Shown here piece by piece: positions 1 through 12,644 of a stretch of 64,000 bases of DNA. The stretch comes from Serilophus lunatus. Its lineage: Eukaryota; Chordata; Aves; Passeriformes; Eurylaimidae. Each line of letters begins with the position of its first letter. The first letter of the stretch is position 1. The notes under the pieces are model-generated. The model was not told where the DNA came from. It did not search any database and saw nothing but the letters and a program-made list of their open reading frames with translations. The stretch lies in contig VXBA01005105.1 of the NCBI GenBank assembly GCA_013399895.1, forward strand, positions 56,052 to 120,051. Direction: 5' to 3'. The translations under genes were made by a program, and so were the position numbers.

Positions 1-3000
1 GTTAGCAACTCTTCCTTGCAATTAAATATTATGCCACAAAAGTTCATTTTTTTGTTGTATTATTGTATACAAAGAAAGCAAAAGATTTCAAATACAAATG
101 GACAAGTTAGAAATCTCTATTTCTGTCATGAAACCAGCAGTTCTTGGGTCAACCTCTTTACAGAGACTGAGAGAATGAAATGAAACAGTCGGATGATTCT
201 GCAAAAAGCAAATAGCACTTTTGTGTTGTGAGTGCAGGAAGATCATTTAGTAGAAGAAAAGAAGATAGCCTTACTGCTTCAAATGGGGAAAAATGCAATA
301 ATATATGAAGCTACACAAAACACTATTATTGTTAAGAGAAACCAGTAATTTATCAAAAATATTAAAACTTGCATAAAAGATTGTTTAAAATCACTCATAT
401 GGTAGTAGAAAATGACATAACTTCATTCATCTCTGTTGTACAAGTACAGTTGAATTTTCAAGAGAATGCCACATTTTGGTCAGATCAGAGACTGTAATGT
501 TACTATCTTACATTAGTTCTAGCTCATAGAGTGTTACAAAGGTGATCTTCTCAACTAATCCTTAATTGGACATGATGCATATGATGAAAGAATACAAATT
601 TAGAAGATTGCCTTCAGATCATGCAAGGGTATCTAACAAGGACATTTACCAGACCTGTGTCACACAGTTCCTCTTTTAGAGTTTTGAATATTTTTGCTCT
701 AAACAACCTCATTAGAGAATTAAGACTTTTATCTACATATGCAGAATGGCCTTGTCAAAGTTTTACTGTTTTTAAACTGAGCTGGGCAGTTTTGTTCAGT
801 TTCTGCTCTCTCTACATTCAACATCAAACAGACTGGAGAAATATCTTTTTCCTCAAACTTACCTCTGTGGTCATGTTGAATATCTATATATATTTATTAA
901 CTTTGAAACCTTTATTTCAATTTTTATTTTATTTGCTGTTTGATTTTGAGACAGTAAAATTGTCCCCAATTTTATCACAAGACTCCTTTTCTAAAGAGTT
1001 AAATCTAACAGTGTTTTAAATTTCTTTCTGTCATCAATTATCTTCATATTTTTCTTGTGATTTTACATCAAACTTTTTATAAATATATGAATTCTGCCCG
1101 AAAAGTGAAAAACTGGACAGAGAATAGCAAAGCACTAAATATCACTATCGCTAAATACCAGCTTTGACGGTGAACATTCTTTCCAGACACACATAATTGA
1201 GTCAAATGGGACAAAGAGCCAACTACAAGAAAGCAATCATCTCCAAGTTTGCTAGTATCTCTCAGGAAATATTGAGTGACAGCTAAACTGCCTTTTATAT
1301 TTTTTATCCTTGGGCTGTTCTGTCACTTCTCTCTCTTATTACCCACCTACGTCCCATTTCATTTTCCTATTTCTCTGGCATCTGTCTTGCTGTGACTTGA
1401 CTTTAAAAATACGTGTGAAGTACTTAAACTTAGTTTAGGATTAGCAGTTGTTGAAGTTTGATTCATTATGGTGGCTTACCTTTGTAACTGTGACCCCATG
1501 GCTTTCCTAGAATTTACATGGTTAATCTATGTTATATTCATTATATAATTCATATTTTTAACTCATTTGCAAATTATATTCTGTCATTTTGTTACTTTAT
1601 ACAAGGAGTGTAAGATATCTATAGAGACATCAAAATTTAGCAAGGCGGGAATTTTGAAACAATAAAAAGGAAAAAGCTGCTACTCTTTTCCCTGTCCTCA
1701 AATACTTTTTAATTATATCAACTGACCAAAACATAGGATGCACCTTACTTTCCAGCTAATTCTTGGTCTTGATCCTGAGAAAATTACAATGATTACAGAA
1801 GAAGGCAGAACCAGAAATTACTTTATTGAGAAGCTAAGTTTCTCTTCATGGGCATATGTAACACATATGTAAGGCATCTTATTTTCAGTAAGGTGTCTTA
1901 CTGAAACCAGGTGCAATACTCCAATGTGTTTACAGAAAGTAAGAAATTCTTGATGCAATGGCAAAGAAAACATTATGAACCATTATTGCACAACAAATAT
2001 TAAATCACTTTGACTACAAGAATGGGGTCATCTGCCAAAAATATGAGTAAGTAGATCACTTTACTAAGAAGTAGGTGGATTTCCTAGCATTTATAGTCAC
2101 AAACATAAATGGTGCATCAGAAACTTTGGAGATTTCATACCTCCCTATGTGCTACTTTCTATACACAATTCAATCTGAAGCTGTAATCATATAATTCTAC
2201 ACCAAAATCTTCATATTGTTTTGCCTGTGCTACACTAGAATGAAGTTGCGCTCATTTCCAAGAATATTCTGGATAAAATAACATGCTTTTCTTAATGACC
2301 TGTCATTTTACATGAGTAAATTGTGTTCAGAAAATAGCTATGTATGTGAGCACACATTTAGCAGATAAAGGCATACCTACATACAATTCTAGATAGATAG
2401 TCACAAACTAAAGGTCTCTGTGTTAGCAACCTAATGTGGTTGCATATACCATATTTTTATGATTGTATCTAAATATGTGATTTTATTTATTAATAAAAAA
2501 GTTAACTGTCTTTCATGCTCCTAAAAGATCTCTTTCTACCATCTCTATAGGAATCGCAATTTCCATTGCGAATATTTTTTGTGAAATTTAGTTATCTCCA
2601 CAGGGAAAATTTTGGACTTTCTTCATTTTCCAAAACTAGTCAAATAAAATAAGCACTCCTGCAGCTAAGTAGGATGAAACCTTTGAACCAAACTGAAATA
2701 ATTCAGGACTATTCAATGGTTGTTTCCTCAATATTGAGAAGGAAAATTATTCAAAAATTGAAAACTATAACAGATATTATTCTTATATTGATGCATTGAT
2801 GACAAAGTTTATCAAAGCCTATCAGGTTCCTTTGTATTGCTTGTTAAAATTTTTCCTTTGATTTGAATTTTTCCCCTGTTTTTCTCTCTCCTCCAAATGG
2901 CTTTTGATTTACTTGATATTTTTCTGCTGTTCAGACTTGCTAAAGTGCTTTTGTTAACAGTTCAGTGGTTGAGTGAAGCAAAGTGTTAGTTAATAGTGTG

Positions 3001-4484
3001 AAAGCTTGGTGTGCTGTCAGAAAAGGGCAGGCCATTAACTTGTGAAATTTTGCTTTCAGTGTTCCACAGCCCTAGTGCTGGCAGAACAAATCTCACTGAT
3101 GATTTGCCATTAAAGTTACAAATGGCATATGAATTTATGACACTTTGTAATTAAGCACCACACTTCTGCCGAGAGCAATAAAGATGGCAGACTATGAAAG
3201 ATGGTTTATAACACACAGACATAAAAAAAAAAAATTTAAAAAAATCCCAACAATAACAAAAAGTCCCCAACAACACAGTAAATAAAAAAAAAAAAAAAAA
3301 GGAAAAGAAAAAAACACAGCCACATTTACAGACAACTTCGTCTCAGCAGAAGCACTGACCATCTCAAAGGGCTGCAATCTTGACATTACAATCCTATCTT
3401 TAAACTATCAGATTAGTCAGTATCTGACTGCAACAACTGTGTTAATTATTACAGTTATATAAAGGGGAACAGACTCTCTTGAAAGCAAAATAATAAATAT
3501 TGTTTGATTCAAGTCCTGAAAAAAAAAAACAACAGTGATATCTCTGAACTGCAGCAGAAGGCCCTGAAATAACAGATATTTAAAAATGTTAAATATTATG
3601 CAAAGATATATTACATGCTTTTTTTCTGTGTTGAAAAATAACATGTCATTGCATCTGAAACTCTGCAAGACAGCTGATCTCAAGTCTAGTAACTTCAAAA
3701 CATTCGTGTCACTTGTTAGTTCTGTCATCACCTGAATTACCTTCTAAAAGCTACTAAATAGTTACAGGGTTATTTGGTTCGAGTGAGCAATGTTCACTTT
3801 AAAGTGACCTGCTGTGGACCTGCTGATAACATTATGGTTGTCCTTTTTCTCACCAGCCAAATTTGCTTGATTTTCAGTTACATGTTAAAATAAACAATAT
3901 GTCACCCTACCAACCTTGTATTTCTCTTGCTCAGGTTGACTTCAAAATATCATTTCAGGCAGTTGTGATTACAGCCATTGTTTTAATTCCCTGTTTTTAT
4001 TGTTGCTGCCTTTACAATTGACACTTCTTAATATGTCCATCTCCTGTTCAGAATCTGTGATTCTGGTATTCTGTTATAAAGAAAAGGCATCAGGTGGCTA
4101 TTGAAAATTAAACTTAAAAGCAGCTACAGAAAGGAAGAATTAATTGTACAAATCCAAAATGGTGTATGAAATCATCCATGCTGATTATAATTTATTTTGT
4201 CATTCCTGACATGTACTCTCTTAACAAGCTTCTGTTTCACCTTATGCACCATCTTAAAATTATACAATGAATTCTTCAGGATGGGCCTATGGGATTTTTG
4301 TGGCACAACACAGACAGTGATTTTTATCAGATTCTTGAGTCTATAAGAATATATAAATTCAGTAGGCATTAAATCAGGTATTATGCAAGTGTGAAAGTCA
4401 CATTTACAAAGTAAAAAATTTAAGGCTTCAACTGGCAGGGACACCAAATGACAAAATTTACTTTTCCTTTAGTAGTAAAGGAGA
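1..4484. other. AT-rich stretch without a recognisable gene
   Basis: I see no gene here. The sequence is uniformly AT-rich with stops in all frames. The longest open frame (621-1019, plus) is a run of Leu/Phe/Ile-rich codons typical of chance translation of AT-rich DNA, with no recognisable domain. A minus-strand frame at 4172-4447 is likewise unrecognised. An A-rich tract at 3225-3317 is listed separately. No transposon consensus was recognised. Confidence 0.6.
3225..3317. repeat. A-rich low-complexity tract
   Basis: Two long A-runs (about 3225-3243 and 3283-3300) are separated by an AC-rich linker and followed by GAAAAGAAAAAAAC. This is simple low-complexity sequence. The Phe/Lys-rich frames across it (for example 3192-3386 minus) are artefacts of the homopolymers. 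Confidence 0.7.
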
Positions 4485-4770
4485 CAGATTTTTTTTTTGT
4501 AGATCCTAGGTATGGAAAGGTGTAGACAGTTGTGCTGGGATCCCTTAAACAGGAATCATCAATTTGGCGGTGCCCACAAGACATACAGGACTTGAGCGCA
4601 CGGTGCTGATCCAGGAAGAAAGACAGACTATGTACAGCTGTACAGGGGACAAAATGGAGAATCTTCTTTATTGCAAATTCAACTGGTCTCATAGTCCCAA
4701 GATTGTTTTGGTTAGCATAGCCAATTAGACAAAAGGAACAATGGTCACATGCCATTGTCTCAGAGCTACA
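4485..4770 (-). mobile_element. Probable ERV LTR fragment
   Basis: On the minus strand the segment has an AATAAA signal (TTTATT on the plus strand at 4667-4672) followed by a more GC-balanced stretch resembling R-U5, unlike the flanking AT-rich DNA. I found no target-site duplication and no second LTR, so the boundaries are approximate. Assignment to an LTR is inference from the poly(A) signal and composition. It could instead be an old unrelated repeat. Confidence 0.3.
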
Positions 4771-7460
4771 AGAAAGTCACAAGATGTTATTTACATTCCT
4801 AAGACATTGCATCACAGTATGGACATTCCCTATTAATAATTTAATAATGCCACAGAAAGGTACAGAACAAATAATTTACTGTATTCAGAGGAATTTTTCA
4901 ATTAAACACTATTCATGTACTTTGAAAGATATGGACCTAAATACTTAAATAATTTGCAAAAAACACAAAACTTAAAGTCTATAACAAGAAAAAACTTCTA
5001 AATGTTGAACCTTACATAGGAGAAGGCTAGGAAGAATTTACACCTAAAATTCCAGTGGATGGGATTTTCTTTGTTTCTTTTTTTTTTTTTTTTTTTTCAG
5101 TGGAGTTTGTTTTGATTGGGGGGGGAGGTGTTGTAATTAAGAGAAAAATACTCTTAAATTTAAAACCTTTTAATTAAAAAACAAAATTCCAAAACACAGT
5201 CAATATTTACTGTCAACTATAAAACTCATTAACAGACTGTTAACTAACATTTAAGGATAGATCCAGCACAGGAAGTCAGTTACCAATATAGTTTCCAGAC
5301 TTGTACATCTGGAACTGAGGTTGGCATAATTTGTAAGTTGTTACATTAAAAGAAAGAAGGGAGAGTAGAGGAAGAGTATTAATCTGATAGCAGGAAGTTT
5401 TTTTATCAGCCTGAGAATATATTCTAAACAGTGAAGTAAAAAACATAAGGAATTCGCTCTTAAAGTGTTTAATCAAAATTGTACCCCATACAGAAGTATT
5501 AGTGTACAGCTGTATAATGTATACAAACTGTCCTTGAAGACTGATGAAAACAAAAATTGCTACTGCAATTATGAGGAACTTCTCAAACCACAAAGTGATA
5601 GGCAGAAAATAATTCTGGGGAGCTGTTGTTCACTAAGGAGAATATGAATTTTTGTCGAAGTTTATTGCATCTTTAAGCATTGATCTGACACAATAAATGA
5701 TGTGTAATTATAAGCAAATTACATGTACCACAACAAATTCTTTTGAGGAACCTTTCTTTGGTTTTTCCTAGTTCATCTATAAAGTGCTTTTTCAGATGAG
5801 GGAAAAGAAAGTTGGAATAGGGCATTAGTTAATAGCAAGTATGACTGAGGAGGATGCAAGGATTCCATGTATATCGGTGTAATGTAACTTTTAAATACTC
5901 ATCAAGTTGTTTATATATCAGTCTACATTTTTTGCTTTTTAAATATCATTATTGAATGCTTACCATTTTCCCAGTATGAGTGTTATTTGAAATATGAATG
6001 CTGCTCTTTTTTGATCACAAGGTTCAAACTAGTTTTACTTTATAATTCAGACCAAGTTAGGATAACTACTATAAACTGAAGGTTTTTCCAAAAGAACGAA
6101 CTAATTAAATTAAATTTTCCAATGAATCTGACTAAACTTACATAGACATACATTCGTGCATACATTTCTTTCTCTATAGACAGTTATGAAATCATCTGAA
6201 ATGCACAAACATTACATGTTTTTTTAATAGGCTAGCTCTTAAAGCATAATTAGAATAAAGGTGGTTTTGGCATTTTTTATTCTGACTTTTATTTAGACAC
6301 TGAGTGAAACAAGATCGAAAACAACTAAAATGTACCAAGTCACATTTTATGTTCTTAATGATTGGTGGTCTGCTGTTGAAAGGTTGTCAGTTACTTCAGC
6401 TGAGAACACATCTCACATAAGCAACTGTGAGAAAGTTATTTAACAGACAATATTTATAAATCCATAACTAGCCTCTCATTTTTAAAATGCCTGTTTTTTT
6501 CTGAATTAACATTTATTATTTTTAGCATGTATTGAAAGCATAATCATTGAAAGACAGAGATCTAGGTTCAATTTTTAAACAACTGAATTAAGATCTGTAT
6601 TTACTTAGTCATTGTAAGTAAATGTAGAGGTCAAAAGTGGACAGATTTTGTCAGTGAAAATCAAATATTGGAAGAAAAGGTCCATCCAGTACAGAGAACA
6701 GGATTGAAGCTAGCTACAACATCAATGCAGGGGAAAAAATCGGAGAAGATGCTGAAGTTTTACATTCCTCCATCATCCCCAAACTGGCATGAAATGGGGT
6801 CCTGGGCTCTGAGGATAGTGAGGGAAGGCCCCTGATTTGGGCTGTCAATGCCATCTCCAGTCTTGAGTTTAATGCCTTTGAAAAATCAAACTTGCTTGCT
6901 TTTTTTTTTTTTTTGTCTTGTTGGTTTTGGTTTGTTTTGTTTTTTTGTTTTTTTTTTTGGTTTTCTTCCTCCCATCAGGAAGACACAATCAATCTTGTGG
7001 CATCACTACTTGACAACTCAGGTACATGACTTTACAAGGATACTCATTCCATTAAAAAACAGGACTTTTGCTCACATAACACCATAATCTCCTGAGTGGT
7101 GATGTCTATAGCAAATGCAATCTAGAAATCTCAAGGTAACAAATTTCATTTGATTTTGGAGATCCAGCTTAAGGTGACCAGAAGCTGACACTTCCTGACT
7201 ATTCAATGTTCAGTCTGAAAAATGATGCTCAGCTCCCAAAGATTCAGTTGCTACTGTAAGAACTCAGAATAATTTTAACAATTAGTCATAACAGCCTTTG
7301 GCTAGAAGCTTCATCAGCCCAGTGTTCTGCCGGTCACTAAACAACACTGAGTGTCTATGTTAGTGTGCAAGAAGTGTACAAGCACAACTGAAATACCATC
7401 TAGCTTCCTGATTTTGAGCTCAAGAATCTTCTGAGTTGAATGAGGCATCTTTTTTAACTA
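4771..7460. other. AT-rich stretch without a recognisable gene
   Basis: Nothing coding is supported. It contains a T-run of about 22 bases ending at 5097, a G8 run at 5118-5125 followed by AGG, and a T/G-rich low-complexity tract at about 6900-6960. The open frames at 5276-5593 and 6848-7087 have no recognisable domain. Confidence 0.6.
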
Positions 7461-7465
7461 GTTCT

Positions 7466-8804
7466 TGTCTTGGTTTAGACACTAGGGGGCGATACTAAAA
7501 TACTAGCGATGTAATGGAGAAGACAACAAAAGAATGTATTGAATTTATGAGATATTGTGTAAACTAGCACTGTGTTACTGTGTAAACCAGTGACAGACAA
7601 TAACCTGACAATAGTAATACACAAAAGAAAATAACCACTTTGCCGCTCTGCACCAGCCGCTGGGCTGTGGAGAGGAGGAAAGAGTGCTGCCACCTGGACT
7701 GTGCTGGGGAGGTGATGAGGCAGGGTCCCACTCCAGAGCTGCTGGAAAATCAAGAGAGTGAAAAGAAAATCCCAGGGGACCCAAAGGGAAGAGATACTAC
7801 ACTGCTGTCACTGTTGCGTGGCACCGCATAGTTTTCTGTCGGCGCTACCTGCACCAAGAGAGCCGAAAGAGAGAGAAAAGACTTATGTTTCTGCTCCTTT
7901 TATAGTGTGCTTGTTCTCATCTTTTCTCATACTCTTTTTCTGGTGTGCGCTTCTTCTCCATTGGTCAGCAGCTCAACTCAGTGTCACATGGCGCCAGGAC
8001 ACCACATCCTCTCCAGATACCACTACAAGGCAAATATGGTGGCACTTGCCACCAAAAAACTCCCAGGCAGCACCTGCCGCAGAAAGGGGCTGCCACCGCT
8101 GCCTCCCACTAGTGCAGTGGGGACCTGGGGAGCCTGGAGGTGCAGGTGGCACTGCCCATGGGGGGGTTCACCGCCCGCCAGGAGAAGCCGCTGCTGCTGC
8201 CCGCCTCCCCGCCAGCGCCGCAGGCCCATCCCATGCCACAACACCAGCCTGAGGGCTGCCCTTGTTCCATGCACCAGCCACGGCCACAGTTTATAGCGCA
8301 GGTGCTGCCTGTTCCTTGCTCGCCACTCACCTTGCTGCAGCAGCCGAGGAAGCCTCATGCGCACCTCAGGCTGTGCCATGCCCACTGCAGCCATGGCACA
8401 GAGTGAGCAGAGAGCCACGGCACCCGCGGTGGTGGCGTGGATTGGGCGGGGAGATTCAGGAGTGGTGAGCCAGCATGGTGGCACTGCTTCTGACCCCGGC
8501 TCAATCACAGCAGTGAGCGCAGGCCAGCGCCACTGCTCTCGGCCTTGGCTCAGCCACTCTACAGCAGCAAGCGTGGGCCGGGCCAGCCCCACCACACTCC
8601 TCACCTGGAGGGGCTGCGAGGAACCCTATGGATTGGCACTATGTCCGCCCGCCATGCCTCATGCCCACGGCTCTTTCCTGCCACTGACCCCACCATGCTG
8701 GGGAGGATTCACCTGTCTCACTTGTTCCTCTCTTCTGGAAAAAGACTTCAAAAAGTTTTAAAACACACACCCCCTCCTCCCTTTTCCTCTGTTAACCCAT
8801 AACT
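7466..8804 (-). mobile_element. Solo LTR, copy A of a shared LTR family, with 5-bp TSD
   Basis: The 1339-bp element is flanked by a 5-bp direct repeat GTTCT (7461-7465 and 8805-8809). Read on the minus strand it starts AGTTATGGGTTAAC (TG of the family start mutated to AG) and ends GTCTAAACCAAGACA. Promoter-like spacing fits minus orientation: a CCAAT box (ATTGG on plus at 7960-7964) lies upstream of TATAAAAGG (CCTTTTATA on plus at 7896-7904), with an ATAAAT-type poly(A) signal near the left end. It shares several blocks with the element at 10552-11665. The GC-rich interior (about 8020-8700) generates many overlapping long frames on both strands, none with a recognisable domain. A 5-bp duplication is typical of ERVL-like elements, but class assignment is inference. 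Confidence 0.75.
7896..7904 (-). promoter_or_regulatory. LTR TATA box (copy A)
   Basis: TATAAAAGG on the minus strand, with a CCAAT box about 55 bases upstream (plus-strand ATTGG at 7960-7964). The same CCAAT-TATA arrangement recurs in the related LTRs, which supports a retroviral U3 promoter that has diverged little. Present-day activity is unknown. Confidence 0.55.
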
Positions 8805-8809
8805 GTTCT

Positions 8810-9887
8810 GTTCAGTGAAATTTTCTGGGTATAGAGACATTCTTATTCCAATTTAATTTCCTATAGACACTATATTTTGTACAAAATAGTTTTATTGTAC
8901 AATTCCACATTTTGATTTCAGAGTGTGGATATTTCTTTATTTCTAAACCAATGAACAACTGCTTGTTATTTATACTTTTCATGGTTGCACAGACAGCATT
9001 GTATTCCCTCCTAAGTGTCTTTTCTCTAACTTTTAAAATGCTCCTGCTCACAAGGTTTTCCATAACTTTGGTCATCATTGCTATCCACATTATACTAGTT
9101 TAGCAAACATGATGCAGTCTTTACTCTCTGATTTGTCTCATTTACTCTTCTAATCAGTTCTAACATTCAATTTATTTTCTTTTGCTGTCAGTTCCAAGGT
9201 GTTTAATCATGTGCCCAAAAGACAGAAAAATATGCAATTAGTAACCAACTATGAAATGTTTGGTAAAAGCATTCCTTGGCAACATATAAAAACTTTATGG
9301 CAGAAGACAGATTTCAAATGCTTTAGCCCTCGAGGCTCTGTGCCCTTTTTTTGTAGTCCTCTTCATCGTTCACTCTCAAATGTGAAAGTTCTGCCAAATG
9401 AAACTAATTCTTACGGAAAACAGTGCTTGTAAAAACCTATCCTTTTTACAAATCCATCCTAGCAAAATGATAAAGTATAGGATTAACTTTAAACGTGTTA
9501 ACACACTTAGCAGTAATTTGGAGTACCTCAGTAATAACTTTTACTTATGGAGACAAGGGGGAAAAAAAAGAAAAATCATGTTCCTTATGTAGACATCTAC
9601 AGTTGACAACAAATTTTCTGATATATCTCCTTATGATTGTGGTGTATGTGTGGTTTACATAGTGCAGTCAAGGTAAAGTACATTGAAAACTATTTTAAAT
9701 CTCAAGATTTTAGTATGAACTACCCGACATTATTCACTGATCGTTTCCAGGAATTACCTTAGCACCCCTCATACGTGATGTACTTATCCATATCCCTTCT
9801 GAGCTAAGGTATTGCTGACTCTGGTGTCCCTTGAGATTACAGGGAAAGACACTAGATATTTTATGTGTGGAGAATATGTTTTTTCTT
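8810..9887. other. AT-rich stretch without a recognisable gene
   Basis: Unique-looking AT-rich DNA. Open frames at 8812-9090 (minus) and 9199-9432 (plus) have no recognisable domain, no compositional shift and no visible splice context, so I do not call them genes. Confidence 0.55.
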
Positions 9888-10090
9888 CTTCACAGAATCA
9901 CAAAATTAACAGGGCTGAAAAAGGCCATTGAGAAAATCAAGTCCAACATATTACCTAACATCCAGTCGTCTAAATCATGGCACTAAGGACTTCATGCAAT
10001 CTCTTCTTAAACACATCCAGGGACGGTGACTCAGCCACCTCCCAGGGTAGCCCATTACAATGGGAAATCGCTCTTTCTGTGATTCCCTTT
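9888..10090 (-). mobile_element. CR1 LINE 3' fragment
   Basis: The plus strand begins CACAGAATCACAAAATTAAC, continues through a degenerate AAAAAGGCCATTGAGAAAATC and AAGTCCAACATATTACC, then ACATCCAGGGACGGTGACTC and CCTCCCAGGGTAGCCCATTAC. This is the reverse complement of the avian CR1 3' region. The CR1 3' end is on the left, so the copy is minus-oriented and truncated at its 5' end near 10090, as is usual for CR1 retrotransposition. Confidence 0.85.
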
Positions 10091-10545
10091 ACAAGATACT
10101 GCATTAGAAAAGAGAAGGACAACAATAGAAATAAGACCGACCAACTACAATATTCTTCTCTTTTTCTTACTAGTAGAAATACATAGGCGTGATAATTTCC
10201 CAAAATAGAGTAGTCCACATATTTTCATTCAACTCACAAATAATTGGAAATAGCTGTCAAATTCAAAACATTAAATCTTGGGTGAAAAAAAGGAAAAAGA
10301 AAAACAAACCAACAAAAAAAAAATCAAAAAACAACCAATATAAAAGAAATATAATCTAAATCTCTTCATTCATATTGATGGAAAAGAAGTTCACTGAACT
10401 TAAACAGTTTCAATAATGGAGCCAGTCAGTTTTAATAAGTTTATATGTTAATTATGCTATGCGTTATGCTATTCAAAATCAAATATTTACTATGAAAGTT
10501 TTTCTTAATGGATCATATCTGCTCTATACATGAGACAGATGCAAG
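10091..10545. other. AT-rich spacer
   Basis: No gene. It has an A-rich low-complexity patch at about 10285-10335 and otherwise unique AT-rich sequence up to the LTR at 10552. Confidence 0.6.
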
Positions 10546-11158
10546 ACTCACTGCTGCGGGTTAGGAAGGTGCTTGTCTTTTATGTTAGGGGGAAGGGGAT
10601 TTTTTTCTTTTAAAACTATTTTCTGTTTTTCTGAGAGGGGCTGGTGGGAACAGACGAAGATGACTAGACCCCTCCCCCAGTATCTGAGGAGCGGCGGGGC
10701 CACTCCCATCCATTCCCCGGGGCCATGCAGGCTGGTCTGGCGTGTGGGACCATCCCAGCCTGGCCCACGCCTGGGCACAGATCATCCCAAGATCGTGCAG
10801 ACCAGCCCAGTGTGGCTCGGTCCGGCCCGGCACAGCGGAGTCCGTGGAGGAGCTGACCCCTGTTCCCACTGGCATCTGGTGGGCGTGGGGCACGGGTGGG
10901 GCTACGACTGCTGCCCCTCCACTGGCAGTGAGGGCTATGTGGGGCCACAGCCACCATCCTCCCCACCTTTGCTGGCGGCACCCACGGTAGGGCAGCAGCC
11001 TCTCGTCCTGGCGAGCATGGCTATGAGGCATTTTGTTGGGATCACCGTATGGCCTCGTGGTAAAGTCTCAGAGAGGGGGCTGCACCCAGGGTTGTTGACC
11101 AAGGGAGAAGCGGCATGAAGAGGAAAGGGAGAATGAGAAAAGTCGAGAACAGATATAC

Positions 11159-11167
11159 TATAAAAAG
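11159..11167 (+). promoter_or_regulatory. LTR TATA box (copy B)
   Basis: TATAAAAAG lies about 600 bases into the LTR, downstream of a GACCAA motif and about 400 bases upstream of the AATAAA signals. The layout matches a U3 promoter in plus orientation and aligns with the minus-strand TATA box of copy A. Confidence 0.5.
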
Positions 11168-11566
11168 AGGAGAAACGGAAGTCAAGGTCTCTCTCTTGAC
11201 TCCGTCTATGCAGGTAGCAGCATGATGTCAACACAGCTCTGGCAGTGCTGGCAGAGGACCATAAAGCTCCACGCAGCAGCGACAGCAGTGTGATATCTCT
11301 CCCTTTTCCGGGCCCTCCAGGAGGAGGGTTTCCTTTCACTCTCTTGATTTTTCTTCTCAGCTGCAATGAGTGGGACCCAGCCGCATCATTCCACCCCAGC
11401 ACTGTCCAAGTGGCAGCTCTCCTTCCTCCCCCTCCACAGCCCAGCAGCTGGCCCAGAGCAGCAGAGGGGTCATTGGGGTTTTTTTGCAGTTATTATTGTT
11501 GGGTTATTGTTTGTATCACTGTTTCATAAGGATAGTGGCTTCCACATTTTATATTCCACTAAATCC

Positions 11567-11594
11567 AATAAATTATTCCACTTAATCCAATAAA
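11567..11594 (+). terminator. Paired AATAAA poly(A) signals of LTR copy B
   Basis: Two AATAAA hexamers (11567-11572 and 11589-11594) sit in a short near-duplication, CCAATAAATTATTCCACTTAA then CCAATAAATTTAC, about 75-100 bases before the LTR's CA end. These are the expected retroviral polyadenylation signals. Confidence 0.5.
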
Positions 11595-11669
11595 TTTACT
11601 GTGTTGTTGTTTCTCTATACATTTGTCATCACTTTAGAAGCACCCCCAGTGTCCAAACCAGCACACTCA

Positions 11670-12426
11670 TATGTTCAAAACTACCTAAAATGTTACATAA
11701 ATAATTTTTTTTTTTACATAGAACTGCTATTTCTAGTGAAAGTGCATCTCAGCAATATAATTTCGTATGCAGAGATCAAAATTATGTTTCCAAAATTTAG
11801 CAAAAGCATACTTAAGTACTTAATTAACTTAAGTAAAGTTTCACAATGTACATACAACATATTTTGGAATACCTTTAATCCAAGGAACCTTGGCACTTAA
11901 AAATGCTATCAATGAGATTCCACTTAAAAACCATTGTGTGATTGAATAAAATGAAGGCAGTCAAGATTAGAGTCTCCTTTCTCATCATTATTGTGCTACC
12001 ATCTCAGAACCATTTGCTTTTTGACTTGTTTTTTAAGGGCATAACATCTATGGGTTTTGGTAACATCTGGCATTTCAACAGAAAAATTTATTGCAGATTG
12101 GACCCATATGAGTAAGAATCAAGTTAAATGGCCCGGAAGCTTGTTTTCTATGAACACTGATGTTGTCACTATAATTTCAAAGATACATTTTTGTGTTTCA
12201 AAGCTGTCAGCTTTACACTGCAGTGCAAGCCACTCTACTTTTGACTGGCATTTAGTAACCTCAAAGATGAATCTGCGGTTTTGTTTTGTTTGCAAAAAGT
12301 TGCTGTTTCCTGTTGATTGTTTGATAGAAATTGTAAAAGAATAAGTCATTTTTTTCCACGTGTTACTACCTCTTGTTATTCATACTAAGGAGTGTTCAGA
12401 ATTCTCACTTTTTATTAATACTAAGA
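11670..12426. other. AT-rich spacer
   Basis: No gene is supported. Small frames at 11601-11900 and 12057-12344 have no recognisable domain. The sequence is AT-rich between the LTR and the CR1 copy. Confidence 0.55.
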
Positions 12427-12644
12427 TGAGTAGTGCAGTCGATGCTCTAGAGGAAAGGGATGCCATGCAGGATGATCTTGACAGGCTTGAGAGATGGGCC
12501 AATGTGAACCTTATGAGGCTGAACAAGACCAAGTACAATGTCCTGCACCTGGGGCAAGGTAATCACAAGTATTCATACAGACTGAGTAATGAATGGACTG
12601 AGAATAACCCTGTGGAGAAGGATGTTGGGGTATTAGTAGATTAA
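12427..12644 (+). pseudogene. CR1 ORF2 (reverse transcriptase) C-terminal relic
   Basis: The open frame containing 12427-12644 includes ALEERDAMQDDLDRLERWA and KTKYNVLHLGQGN, followed by EKDVGVLVD. These are the conserved segments just downstream of the catalytic core of the CR1 reverse transcriptase. In intact CR1 the frame continues past VLVD. Here it meets TAA at 12642-12644, and the following sequence still resembles CR1 only with substitutions and gaps. The copy lacks the N-terminal endonuclease and the RT active site, so it is dead. Confidence 0.85.

Larger units (their letters stand above)
10552..11665 (+). mobile_element. Solo LTR, copy B of the same family
   Basis: The element starts TGCTGCGGGTTAGG and ends GTCCAAACCAGCACA, so it keeps TG...CA ends. 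The flanks are CTCAC (10547-10551) and CTCAT (11666-11670), a 5-bp duplication with one C/T change. The alternative boundary 10551-11664 gives an exact ACTCA repeat. A TATA box (11159-11167), a degenerate CCAAT motif (GACCAAGGGAG near 11096) and two AATAAA signals (11567-11572 and 11589-11594) lie in the expected order, fixing plus orientation. Blocks shared with copy A, inverted, include the sequence around the TATA box and a segment near 11280-11300. The GC-rich frames inside (for example 10573-11118 plus) have no recognisable domain. Confidence 0.75.

Noticed and set aside
621..1019. 132-aa Leu/Phe-rich frame at the left end
   Set aside because: No domain, hydrophobic content explained by AT-rich codons, and no splice or promoter context.
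8023..8604. 193-aa minus-strand frame and overlapping plus frames
   Set aside because: GC-rich interior of LTR copy A. No domain recognised, and frames are open on both strands.
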